Source of the DNA: Gordonibacter urolithinfaciens
GTDB taxonomy: Bacteria; Actinomycetota; Coriobacteriia; Coriobacteriales; Eggerthellaceae
DNA length: 64,000 nucleotides
Reading direction: 5' to 3'
NCBI RefSeq assembly: GCF_900199375.1
Contig: NZ_LT900217.1
Coordinates: forward strand, 1,426,001-1,490,000
Shown here: one piece after another, positions 44,489 to 52,637 of the stretch
Layout of the letters: the number at the start of each line of letters is the position of its first letter
Numbering within the stretch: position 1 is the stretch's first letter
Translations under genes and position numbers: made by a program
Notes under the pieces: generated by a model
Seen by the model: the letters and a program-made list of their open reading frames with translations, nothing else
The model's database searches: none
Told to the model about the DNA's origin: nothing

Positions 44489-44516
44489 AAGGCCGGCCCG
44501 CAAATCGGGCCGGCCT
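44489..44516 (-). terminator. cydAB terminator
   Basis: AAGGCCGGCCCG (44489-44500), loop CAAAT, CGGGCCGGCCTT (44506-44516 plus next base): a 12-bp perfect stem, with TTACTTTACT following on the minus strand. It lies 40 bases after cydB. Confidence 0.75.
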
Positions 44517-44555
44517 TCGATTCCGCTTTTCGTTGAAGGTTCCGCAGCTTTCGCG

Positions 44556-45593
44556 TTAGTAGTGCGCCAGGTCGTCGTCCTCGATGCGCCCGCGGAACGT
44601 GCGATAGATGATCACGTGGTACACCAATACCAGCGGCAGGCCCACGCACGTGATGATGGTCATCCACATGAGCGAGAGCTCGGACGACGCAGCGCTCATG
44701 AGCGTGATGGACGGGCCCGCGCTGCCGGCCGACGCCACCACAAGGTTCGGGAACATCGAGGCCGCCAGAAGTCCCACCAGGCAAAATGCCGAAACCGACT
44801 GCGCGAGGAAGGCGCCCTTGTCGCTTCCCTTGCTGCGCGCCAGCACGATGGACGCCACGATGCCGCCCGCCGCCAGGATGGCAAAGAGCCAGCGTACGAT
44901 GCCGAGCGCTGGGTCCATGGCCGGCTGGATGACGAAGTGCCCGTACACCGACACCGCCAGGAACAGCACGAGCGCCGCGATTTGCAGCGGCAGCCGCAGG
45001 CCGGCCGCACGCGCCTGAAGGGCGGACGGCTTCGGGGCCTTGAGCGCGATCCACGCAGCGCCCGCCGCCAAGAACATGGCCAGGCCAAGCAGGCCGCACA
45101 GCAGCGTGAACGGCGTGATGAGGCCCAGCAACGGAACGCCCACGTAATCGCCGTTCATATCCATGGGAATGCCCGCGTAGATGTTGCCCACGGCCACGCC
45201 CAGAAGCAGCGCCGGCAAGAGCGATCCCACGAAGAAGCAGCCGTCCCAGACCTTGCCGTACTTCTTGTCGTGCCCGCGGTACTCAAGCGACACCGCACGC
45301 ACGATAAGCCCGAACAGCACCAGCATGACCGCCAGGTAGAACCCGCTGAACGTGGTGGCGTACGCGGGGGCGAACGCCGCGAACAGCGCGCCGCCGGCCG
45401 TGAGCAGCCACACCTCGTTGCCGTCCCATACCGGCCCGATGCTGCGGCGCACGACAGCCTTGTCGTGATCGTCCTTCGCCACGAACGGGTACAGCACGCC
45501 TGCGCCCAAGTCGAACCCGTCGAGCACGAAGTACCCGCCGATGAGCACAAAGATCAGGAAGAACCACAGCACGTTGAAGAAGGTCATTTCCAT
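44556..45593 (-). CDS. cydB: cytochrome bd quinol oxidase subunit II
   Basis: A 345-residue, eight-to-nine-helix subunit of cytochrome bd oxidase. The start FFNVLWFFLIFVLIGGYFVLDGFDLGAGVLYPFV and the block RRSIGPVWDGNEVWLLTAGGALFAAFAPAYAT are highly typical. It supports the haem-bearing CydA but binds no haem itself in most bacteria. Its ATG is two bases after the cydA stop, so the two are coupled. No cydDC transporter genes are adjacent. Confidence 0.95.
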   Translation of the reverse strand: MEMTFFNVLWFFLIFVLIGGYFVLDGFDLGAGVLYPFVAKDDHDKAVVRRSIGPVWDGNEVWLLTAGGALFAAFAPAYATTFSGFYLAVMLVLFGLIVRAVSLEYRGHDKKYGKVWDGCFFVGSLLPALLLGVAVGNIYAGIPMDMNGDYVGVPLLGLITPFTLLCGLLGLAMFLAAGAAWIALKAPKPSALQARAAGLRLPLQIAALVLFLAVSVYGHFVIQPAMDPALGIVRWLFAILAAGGIVASIVLARSKGSDKGAFLAQSVSAFCLVGLLAASMFPNLVVASAGSAGPSITLMSAASSELSLMWMTIITCVGLPLVLVYHVIIYRTFRGRIEDDDLAHY

Positions 45594-45595
45594 GG

Positions 45596-47080
45596 CTACT
45601 CACCGCCTTTCGCAGCAACCGCCGGATCGTCCACCGGCGCGAAGCCGGGCACGACGTCCTTGCGCTTGGCGTCGTCGGATGCGGCATTGTCGGCTTCGGC
45701 CGGCTTCGCCACCGGGCCCTCCTTGATGAAGCGGCCCATGACGCGCGCCCACGCGAAGATAAGGAACACGTACACCAGGAAGAACAGCGCCATGGTGATC
45801 AGCAGCTCGGGAGCCGACACCGAGGCCGAGGCCGCATCGCCGGTGGCAAGCGCCACGCCCTCGGGGCCGGTGGCCGAAGGGTACACGACCCACGGCTGGC
45901 GGCCGAGCTCGGCGGTGAACCATCCGGTTTGGATGGCGATCACCGGGAACACGGGCGAGATCAACACGAGGCGCTGCAGCCACTTCATGTTCTTGATGCG
46001 GCCGCCCTTGCGGTACGTGAACACGATGGCCAGGATAGCCGTGATCATGATCAGGCCGTACATGGCAACCATGATATGGTATGTCTGGAACACGAAGTTC
46101 ACGGGCGCCGTCTCGGGATCGAGCGCGCCGTACTGCTCCGTCTCGGCCAGCGAGTTCAGACCCTGGTACTCGGTGTCCCAGGTGCCCGTAGCCAGGAAGC
46201 TGGTGCCACCGGGAATGGCGAACGGGGTGATGACCTGCTGGCTCTCCTCGTCCACCCAGCCGAACAGGTACAGCGGAGGAACCTCGTCGTCGTACATGCC
46301 CTCCATCATGGCCAGCTTCGTGGGCTGCTCCTCGGCCACGACCACGGCCGACGCGTGCGCCGTGAAGATCATGACGCAGCTGGTGACGATGCCCACCACG
46401 GCGCCGATGCGCATGGTCTTCATGGCGAAGTCGGCGTGCCTGCCCTTGATCAGGTACCACGCACTCACGGCCATGGCGGCGAACGCGCCCATGATGAGCA
46501 GCGCAACCACCACGTGGCTGTAGCGGGCCATGAGCGACGGGTTGAGCGCGGCGCCTAGGAAGTCCGTGATGACGGCCTTCGACCCGTCGGCCGCAAGCTC
46601 CGCACCGGCCGGCGTCTGCATCCACGAGTTCGCGATGAGGATCCACAGGGCGGACAGGCACGAGCCGAACCACACGAGCCAGGCGCTCACCAGGTAGAAC
46701 TTCGGCGACACGGTCTTGCGTCCGAACAGCAGGATGCCCAGGAACACCGACTCCAAGAAGAAGGCCAGCAGGGCCTCGGCCGCGAGCGGCGCCCCGAAGA
46801 TGTCCCCGACGAAGCGGGAGTAGTCCGCCCAGTTCGTTCCGAAGGAGAACTCCATCGTGATGCCCGTGGCCACGCCTATCACGAACGTCGCGGTGAAGAT
46901 CTTCACCCAGAACCTCGAGGCCGCTGCGTCTTTCTCGTTGCGCGAGCGGTAGTACCTGGTTTCGTTGATGGCTAGGATCAATCCCAAACCTATGGTCAAC
47001 GGCACGAAGAAGAAGTGGTAGGCCGCCGTCAGGGCGAACTGCACACGCGCCAGCAACACGGGATCGGAAAAGATATCCAT
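45596..47080 (-). CDS. cydA: cytochrome bd quinol oxidase subunit I
   Basis: A 494-residue catalytic subunit reducing oxygen to water with quinol electrons. His22 in AAYHFFFVPLTIG corresponds to the haem b595 ligand (E. coli His19). The SHVVVALLIMGAF helix carries a b558 ligand. The quinol loop keeps QPTKLAMMEG (E. coli Lys252, Glu257), and GWFTAELGRQPWVVYP is the family signature. The loop after KLAMMEG is short, as in Bacillus-type enzymes. In this strict anaerobe type the oxidase probably scavenges oxygen. cydB follows directly. Confidence 0.96.
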   Translation of the reverse strand: MDIFSDPVLLARVQFALTAAYHFFFVPLTIGLGLILAINETRYYRSRNEKDAAASRFWVKIFTATFVIGVATGITMEFSFGTNWADYSRFVGDIFGAPLAAEALLAFFLESVFLGILLFGRKTVSPKFYLVSAWLVWFGSCLSALWILIANSWMQTPAGAELAADGSKAVITDFLGAALNPSLMARYSHVVVALLIMGAFAAMAVSAWYLIKGRHADFAMKTMRIGAVVGIVTSCVMIFTAHASAVVVAEEQPTKLAMMEGMYDDEVPPLYLFGWVDEESQQVITPFAIPGGTSFLATGTWDTEYQGLNSLAETEQYGALDPETAPVNFVFQTYHIMVAMYGLIMITAILAIVFTYRKGGRIKNMKWLQRLVLISPVFPVIAIQTGWFTAELGRQPWVVYPSATGPEGVALATGDAASASVSAPELLITMALFFLVYVFLIFAWARVMGRFIKEGPVAKPAEADNAASDDAKRKDVVPGFAPVDDPAVAAKGGE

Positions 47081-47144
47081 GGCACACCCCCTTTATGTCT
47101 CGCCTTGCCCTTCGCGCCAGCCCTGGGGAATCGGCGCGCTTTTA

Positions 47145-47176
47145 ATTGATACTATATTAGCACCATTTATCCACAA
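47145..47176 (-). promoter_or_regulatory. cydA promoter
   Basis: On the minus strand TTGTGG (plus 47171-47176) and TAGTAT (plus 47149-47154) are 16 bases apart, in an AT-rich island. The heptamer ATTGATA (47145-47151) overlaps the -10; the same heptamer forms the arms of the palindrome upstream of the rubrerythrin gene. The LuxR gene stop is immediately upstream. Confidence 0.45.
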
Positions 47177-47179
47177 GCG

Positions 47180-48703
47180 CTACGTGTTTTGAATATTTTT
47201 GTTGGCGTGCTTTTCCTCGGCAAGCAGCAGGTCGAACATCTCCTGCCTGCCGTGAATGCCCAGCTTGGCATAGATGTGGGAGATATGCGTTTTGATAGTG
47301 CCCTCGGATACCACGAGCTCCTCGCTGATATAAGCTCGCGAACGCCCTTGGGCCAGCAACATGAAGACCTCGGTTTCACGCGGGGACAAACCATGTGCCT
47401 CCGCTATCCCCGCACGCCGATCCACCAAGAGCGCAGGGGGCACGACAGTGCTCGCCTCTTGCTCGTTGCGATCAGTCAGCCACATTACCAACGCCACGAT
47501 GGCGAACGCCACCACGATGATCACGCCGTTATTCACCACGCCCAAGCTGAAGAAGCACATCACCCACACGATGGAGACGGCGTCGTAGAGCCCCGCCGAA
47601 AGACCCACCACGCGAAACGGCGACGCGTCCTTCAGGCGAATGGCCGTGACCGCGATAGTCCAGAACAGCGCATGGGAAAGCGCCTCGATAGCCGTGATGA
47701 ACACCTCCACCACCGCCGCGAGAAATCCGTGGTACGAAGTCCCCGTGGCCGAGAGAAAGAACGCGAAGATAACTACGAGAAAAGCCGGCATGAATCGCTT
47801 GCTCAAATGCACCTTCGCCCTCCTCACCAGCAGTATGTACGAAAGCGCAACGAGCACCGCGCCAACGGCCACAGAGCCCATAGCTGCCGACAAGGCACCG
47901 GTGAACAGGTTTAGCGGGTCGCCGAAAAAGCCGAGGGGCGTGAGCACACGCGTGGTAGCAACCGCCAGAACGGCTACCACAATCTGGGGCGCAAGATAGC
48001 GATAGACCACCTTGTCACTGGCAGCCGGTTTCCATTCGTCGTCGGCTATGCGCGTGTCCACGCCGCGCTCCGCCACTAGCGTGAAGCCTACTATGACCAG
48101 CGGAAGGGCGATGGCAAGCCCCACCTGTGCCGCCGCATCCAAAAAGCCGGTGAACCAGCTGCCAAGCACTGTTTTGAGCGCGAGGCCCGCCACGATGCTG
48201 CCGACAGCGTACGACATGCACTGGGTTTTCGCCAGCATGCCGCAGAACAGGCACGTGAACCACGTATAGCCCGCGCCCGCCACTGCGATGCCGGCAAGCG
48301 CCACCGGCTCGGGCGGGAAGAACGTCTGATGGCAAGCCACCGCGAATGCCATCGTGCCGAACGAGGCCGCCAGAGGAAGGCAATAGAACAGCGTGCGTTG
48401 GGTCCGTTCGAACCAGCGCGGGAACAGGGCCATGCTAACCGCGAGCGTCAGCAGGCCCGCCAGCCAGTATACCCGCATGTTGCCCAAGCCAGCCAGTCCG
48501 GAATAGGGCTCGGCGAATCCTGGAGAATGGCCGAACAGATCGGCCCAAGCTGCAAGCAGCCCCCATCCCGAGGCCACGCTCGCAGCCATCAGATATCGTT
48601 TGACCCCGCTAATAGCGCGTCCTCCTTCGGAGAAAAGCCAAGCCGGCCCGGCACCGGTCGCCCCATAATACGGCCGCGCGGTCGACAGCGCAACATCGTC
48701 CAT
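47180..48703 (-). CDS. membrane-spanning LuxR-type regulator
   Basis: A 507-residue protein with about twelve predicted membrane helices (residues about 30-420, MFS-like spacing) and a C-terminal LuxR helix-turn-helix (LSPRETEVFMLLAQGRSRAYISEELVVSEGTIKTHISHIYAKLGI). The membrane part may sense a substrate or its flux directly. In Eggerthellaceae such regulators commonly lie next to a respiratory reductase gene, as here: a Tat-exported FAD reductase diverges from it. ATG 48703 is chosen; the frame opens eight codons further. It ends only four bases from the cydA promoter elements. Confidence 0.85.
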   Translation of the reverse strand: MDDVALSTARPYYGATGAGPAWLFSEGGRAISGVKRYLMAASVASGWGLLAAWADLFGHSPGFAEPYSGLAGLGNMRVYWLAGLLTLAVSMALFPRWFERTQRTLFYCLPLAASFGTMAFAVACHQTFFPPEPVALAGIAVAGAGYTWFTCLFCGMLAKTQCMSYAVGSIVAGLALKTVLGSWFTGFLDAAAQVGLAIALPLVIVGFTLVAERGVDTRIADDEWKPAASDKVVYRYLAPQIVVAVLAVATTRVLTPLGFFGDPLNLFTGALSAAMGSVAVGAVLVALSYILLVRRAKVHLSKRFMPAFLVVIFAFFLSATGTSYHGFLAAVVEVFITAIEALSHALFWTIAVTAIRLKDASPFRVVGLSAGLYDAVSIVWVMCFFSLGVVNNGVIIVVAFAIVALVMWLTDRNEQEASTVVPPALLVDRRAGIAEAHGLSPRETEVFMLLAQGRSRAYISEELVVSEGTIKTHISHIYAKLGIHGRQEMFDLLLAEEKHANKNIQNT

Positions 48704-48812
48704 TTTGGGGATGCCCCCCACCTGCAAAAATATGCCATTTCGGCGATGTTCAAACCCCGTGAGAACAAGGATGATCAGGCAGATGCTTTTTCATCGAACC
48801 CAAGGAGGGAAT

Positions 48813-50459
48813 ATGAGCAACAGGGAAATAGATCTTCGGGGTCCCGCACAGTCACGCCGCGGCTTCGTGAAAGCGGCCGGCGTGGCATTGGCCGGCGCCG
48901 GCGTGGCGGCCTTCGGGCTGGCCGGCTGCGCACCCCAGGCACCGGCATCGGGCAAGGTCGACGCGTCGGCAGACGGAACATGGGACGAGGAGTTCGACGT
49001 AGTGGTGGTAGGCGCGGGCATCGCCGGACATGCGGCGGCGCTGACGGTGGCTACCGAGGGGAACGGCGCCACCTGCCTACTGATTGAGAAGGGCTCGAGC
49101 CCCAGCGGCAACAGCCCGTTTTGCAAGGGCGACGCTATCTGGACGAAGGAACCCGAAAAGCTAGCGTCCTACCTCAAGCAGCTGGCGCACGGCACAACTC
49201 CCGACGACGTGCTGGAAGCCTACGCGCAGGGCTGCTCCGAGATCTACGACTGGGTGCTGGAAATGGGTGCCAGCAAGGATGAGATGAGTATTACCGAACC
49301 CGCCACCGACCCAGAGGAGCGCAACGCCGAATACCACGAGTACGAAAACTCCTACGCGTTCGGCTACTTCGCCATCGGCAAGAACTCGAAGGTCGAGGTG
49401 AAGGGCCCGAACCATGTGCAGGTATTCCTCGAGCAAGCCGTAGCTCAACACGCCGATGTGGTTGAATATCGCACAAGCACGCCGCTCGTGGACCTTGTGC
49501 AGGACGAATCGGGCGCCGTGCTGGGTGTTGTGGCCGGTGAGAGGTCCCCGAAGCGCATCCGCGCCAAGCGCGGTGTTATCATGTGCCTGGGAGGTTTCGA
49601 GCACTCGCCCGAAATGATGCAGAACTATCTGGGCCAAGGTGCTGCCGTACCCGCTGCCGGTTCGCTGAACACGGGCGACGGCCATCGAATCTGCGCGGAG
49701 TTGGGCGCTGATTTCTGGCATATGAACAACGTTGCGGGCTTCTGGATGGCAGGCCGCGACCTGCAAAACACCGCTTACACGAATCCCCCCATCTTCAAGC
49801 CGGCGCCCAAGGGTTTCGGTATCACCGTGGGCGTGAACGGGCGCCGCTTCTACATGGACTGGGACGGATACAACGTTCGCGAGAAGTACCCCTATATGTC
49901 CGACATAAGCCTGCACGTGGGCTCGCGCCACGGCCACATGCAATTCGGTGGCGAATGGCCTCATCTGCCCATGCCGTCGAAGGCGTGGTTCGTGTTCGAC
50001 GCGCAGGGCCTTGCGCAGGGCGCCATCCCTCCCTCGGCCGACGGCTCCACGCCCGATGCGAAGGGCTATGCGCACGCAGCCAACACTATCGAGGAATTGG
50101 CCGCGAAGATGGAGGTGCCGGTCGACGAGCTCACGCGCACGGTGAGCCAGTGGAACGAGTGTTGCGCTCATGGCGAAGACGTGTATTTCCACCGCCCGGC
50201 CAGCACGCTCGTGCCGGTGAGCGAACCGCCCTTCTATGCGCAGCTGTGCGCGCCGTCTTTCCTGAACACCGACGGCGGCCCGGTGCGCTCGGCGAGCGGC
50301 GCCATTCTCGACTACGAGGGTAATCCTATTCCCGGGCTGTATTCTGCAGGCGAGTTCGGCTCCATCTGGGGCCACTATTACGAGGGCGGCGGCAATGTGG
50401 CCGAGTGCCTCGTATTTGGACGCATCTCCGCCAAGAGCGCCGTGGCGAACCAAGCCTAG
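48813..50459 (+). CDS. Tat-exported FAD-dependent reductase, fumarate-reductase flavoprotein family
   Basis: A 548-residue flavoprotein. Tat leader SRRGF (14-18), then LAGC with Cys39 as a possible lipid site. FAD-binding GAGIAG is at 67-72, with the family's GGFEHSPEMM and SAGEFGSIWGHYYEGGGNVAECLVFGRI. In soluble fumarate reductases the last motif reads ...ANRLGGNA..., with an Arg that holds the carboxylate; here the aligned position reads YEGGGN, with Glu, so fumarate is an unlikely substrate. There is no FMN-binding or haem domain, so electrons must come from another protein. AAGGAGG precedes ATG 48813. Likely controlled by the divergent LuxR protein. Confidence 0.88.
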   Translation: MSNREIDLRGPAQSRRGFVKAAGVALAGAGVAAFGLAGCAPQAPASGKVDASADGTWDEEFDVVVVGAGIAGHAAALTVATEGNGATCLLIEKGSSPSGNSPFCKGDAIWTKEPEKLASYLKQLAHGTTPDDVLEAYAQGCSEIYDWVLEMGASKDEMSITEPATDPEERNAEYHEYENSYAFGYFAIGKNSKVEVKGPNHVQVFLEQAVAQHADVVEYRTSTPLVDLVQDESGAVLGVVAGERSPKRIRAKRGVIMCLGGFEHSPEMMQNYLGQGAAVPAAGSLNTGDGHRICAELGADFWHMNNVAGFWMAGRDLQNTAYTNPPIFKPAPKGFGITVGVNGRRFYMDWDGYNVREKYPYMSDISLHVGSRHGHMQFGGEWPHLPMPSKAWFVFDAQGLAQGAIPPSADGSTPDAKGYAHAANTIEELAAKMEVPVDELTRTVSQWNECCAHGEDVYFHRPASTLVPVSEPPFYAQLCAPSFLNTDGGPVRSASGAILDYEGNPIPGLYSAGEFGSIWGHYYEGGGNVAECLVFGRISAKSAVANQA

Positions 50460-50509
50460 CGCGCACGCACCGCTTGCTCCGGCCTTTGGGCCTGGTAGCG
50501 TCCCTCCCA

Positions 50510-50540
50510 GAGCGGGGAGCCGGATCTCGGCTCCCCGCTC
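50510..50540 (+). terminator. terminator of FAD reductase gene
   Basis: GAGCGGGGAGCC (50510-50521) pairs perfectly with GGCTCCCCGCTC (50529-50540), followed by GTGATTTT. Confidence 0.75.
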
Positions 50541-50586
50541 GTGATTTTCGGGGCCGGGGCTCTTTCAGAGTCGGCAGTTATGAACT

Positions 50587-51015
50587 TTAGCAGTATCGAC
50601 AATACGTCGCGCAGCTGCCCTCGCTCGGCACCATGGAAGGGGCGTCAACTTGTGCTGGCTCATGCGCCGGAAGCACTCGCAAGCGCCTACAGCATTCGAC
50701 AGCAGGCACCGATGCGCATGCCCACAGCCTATCGCCACCTTGCGTGAGCTCATCGAGGTCCGAAAGGGTGATCGTCTTCGTGTCGACGGCCAGTTGGGCA
50801 TCGACCTTGCGATACGGGTCGCTGAACACATTGTCACCCAGCACCGACTCGTTGCCCTCTAGCGGGTAAAGGTACCGCATGATGCTGCTGGGCAGATGGA
50901 GCGGCTCCTCACGCCCCCTCCGTGCGATTAAGCAAGGGCGTCTCTTGGAAAGCTCGTCATCCCGCGTGACGACGATGGCCTCCAAAATGTCGGTCTTGCG
51001 GAAGAGTTCGTTCAT
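50587..51015 (-). pseudogene. ORF with degenerate HypD C-terminal tail
   Basis: A 142-codon frame. Its last 17 residues, MVPSEGSCATYCRYC preceded by PS, match the extreme C-terminus of the neighbouring HypD (MVSSEGSCAAYYRYY). Upstream, ECCRRLRVL may align with HypD ECPLFRRVC. The nucleotide identity around GCGCAGCTGCCCTCGCT is also plain. The first 90 residues are not recognised. There is no ribosome-binding site before ATG 51015 and the region has lower GC than its surroundings. Probably the remnant of a partial hypD duplication fused to other sequence. Confidence 0.5.
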
Positions 51016-51123
51016 GATATTTGAAACGGACGGCTATCTTTGGGGAAGTCGGATTCATGGAGTAATCCCCTGCCATTGCGGGTCGAGAAGGCGTGAGCAA
51101 GACAAACCCTCCCACTCGCGATC

Positions 51124-52332
51124 TCAATAGTACCGGTAGTACGCGGCGCAGCTGCCCTCGCTGGACACCATGCAGGGGCCCACGGGATTCTCGGGCGTGC
51201 ACACGCGGCGGAACAGGGGGCACTCGTTGGGAGCCATGATGCCGCGCAGGACATCGCCGCAGCGGCAGCCCTTCGGGTCCTGCGTGGGCTCGATGTCGGG
51301 CTGGAAGCGGCGCACGGCGTCGAACTGCGCGAACTCCTCGCGGATGCGGTAGCCCGAGCCGGGGATCTCGCCCAGGCCGCGCCAGAGCGCGGTGCACGTC
51401 TCGAACACCTCGTCGATGGCGGCCATCGCAACGGGGTTGCCCTGGGGCATGACGCCGCGCGCGTAGGCGATCTCGATCTCGGCGCGGCCCTCGTGCAGCT
51501 GGCGCATGATCATGGCGATGCCCTGCAGCACGTCCACCGGCTCGAAGCCCGTGATGACGCCGGGAATGCCGTACTTTTCGGCCAGGAACCGGTACGGCTC
51601 CGCGCCGATGATGGTGCTCACGTGGCCGGGCAGGATGAGCGCATCCAGCTTGAGCTTCGGGTCGTTGATGATGGCCTCCAGCGCACCGGGCATGTTCTTG
51701 TGGGCGCCGAACACGGTGAAGTTCTCGAGGCCCGCCGCGGCCGCGCGCTTGATGGCCATGGCAACGAGCGGCGTGGTGGTCTCGAAGCCCACGCCCACGA
51801 ACACGATCTCGCGGTCGGGGTTCTGCTGGGCGAGCGCCAGCGCGTCGAGCGGCGAGTACACGATCTGCACGCTGCGGCCCGCCGCCTGCTCCTTGAGCAG
51901 GCTGGACGTGGAGCCGGGCACGCGCGTCATGTCGCCGAACGTGGCGATGGTGACGTTGTCGGTGCGCGCGAGCGCGATGACGGTGTCGATGTCGTGGTTC
52001 GACGTCACGCACACCGGGCAGCCGGGGCCGGACGCCAGGCGGATGCCCTCGGGCATGAGGTTGCGGATGCCGTTGCGCGCGATGGCCACCGTATGCGTGC
52101 CGCACACCTCCATGAGCGTGGCGCCGCCCGCGGGCGCGAGCTTCTGGATGGAGTCTATGAGGCCGCGCGCGAGCTCGGGATCCTTGAACGCCGCGAGCTC
52201 GGCTTCCATGGCGGCGCCATCGACTACGGGCTTTTCGTGCGCGGGCGTTTCGACCGGCGCGGCGGATGTTTCACGTGAAACATCCGTTCCATTTTTTTGG
52301 TTCGCTGGAGCGGCGCTCGTCGGGCCGCTCAT
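51124..52332 (-). CDS. hypD: hydrogenase maturation protein HypD with N-terminal extension
   Basis: A 402-residue Fe-S protein that, with HypC, builds the Fe(CN)2CO group of NiFe hydrogenases. Motifs: MEVCGTHT, GPGCPVCVT, FGAHKNMPGALEA, LPGHVSTIIG, GFEPVDVL, and the cluster region GCRCGDVL with the final Cys residues of CTPENPVGPCMVSSEGSC. Family members are about 350-380 long; here the first 45 residues are an Ala/Pro/Thr-rich extension containing DVSRETS, the translation of a parS-like palindrome. The start overlaps the hypC stop as ATGA, so the extension is really translated. Confidence 0.94.
   Translation of the reverse strand: MSGPTSAAPANQKNGTDVSRETSAAPVETPAHEKPVVDGAAMEAELAAFKDPELARGLIDSIQKLAPAGGATLMEVCGTHTVAIARNGIRNLMPEGIRLASGPGCPVCVTSNHDIDTVIALARTDNVTIATFGDMTRVPGSTSSLLKEQAAGRSVQIVYSPLDALALAQQNPDREIVFVGVGFETTTPLVAMAIKRAAAAGLENFTVFGAHKNMPGALEAIINDPKLKLDALILPGHVSTIIGAEPYRFLAEKYGIPGVITGFEPVDVLQGIAMIMRQLHEGRAEIEIAYARGVMPQGNPVAMAAIDEVFETCTALWRGLGEIPGSGYRIREEFAQFDAVRRFQPDIEPTQDPKGCRCGDVLRGIMAPNECPLFRRVCTPENPVGPCMVSSEGSCAAYYRYY
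52263..52286. repeat. parS-like palindrome inside hypD, copy 4
   Basis: Core TGTTTCACGTGAAACA at 52267-52282 with flanks CGGA and TCCG, a perfect 24-base palindrome. It lies in the extra N-terminal segment of hypD and is read there as DVSRET. Confidence 0.75.
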
Positions 52333-52586
52333 CGGGACGCCTCTTCGACGTCGGGAATGTCCTCGCCGGCCAGCTCGGGGAACTGCTTGATGAGGTCGAT
52401 GGTCTCCTGGGCGTAGCCGGGATCCACCACCTCGATGGCGAAGCCGGCGTGCACGAGCACGAAGTCGCCCACGCCGGCCTGCGGCGTGAGGTCGACGGCA
52501 ATGTCGCGGGTGACGCCCAGGATATCGACCGTCGCCAGGTTGCCGTCTTTGAGCTCGGTGATCTTAGCAGGTATGGCCAAGCACAT
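52329..52586 (-). CDS. hypC: hydrogenase maturation chaperone HypC
   Basis: An 85-residue HypC/HybG-family chaperone. It starts MCLAIPAKI, with the essential Cys2 that carries the iron centre, and continues VDILGVTRDIAVDL and VGDFVLVHAGFAIEVVD, the usual OB-like fold. It shuttles the Fe(CN)2CO unit from HypD to the hydrogenase large subunit. AAAGAAGG lies upstream. hypF ends 51 bases earlier and hypD overlaps it downstream. Confidence 0.95.
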   Translation of the reverse strand: MCLAIPAKITELKDGNLATVDILGVTRDIAVDLTPQAGVGDFVLVHAGFAIEVVDPGYAQETIDLIKQFPELAGEDIPDVEEASR

Positions 52587-52637
52587 AAGTTCATGCCTTC
52601 TTTCAGGTTGCGGCGCGGCTCCGCGGCGGATCGCGCC

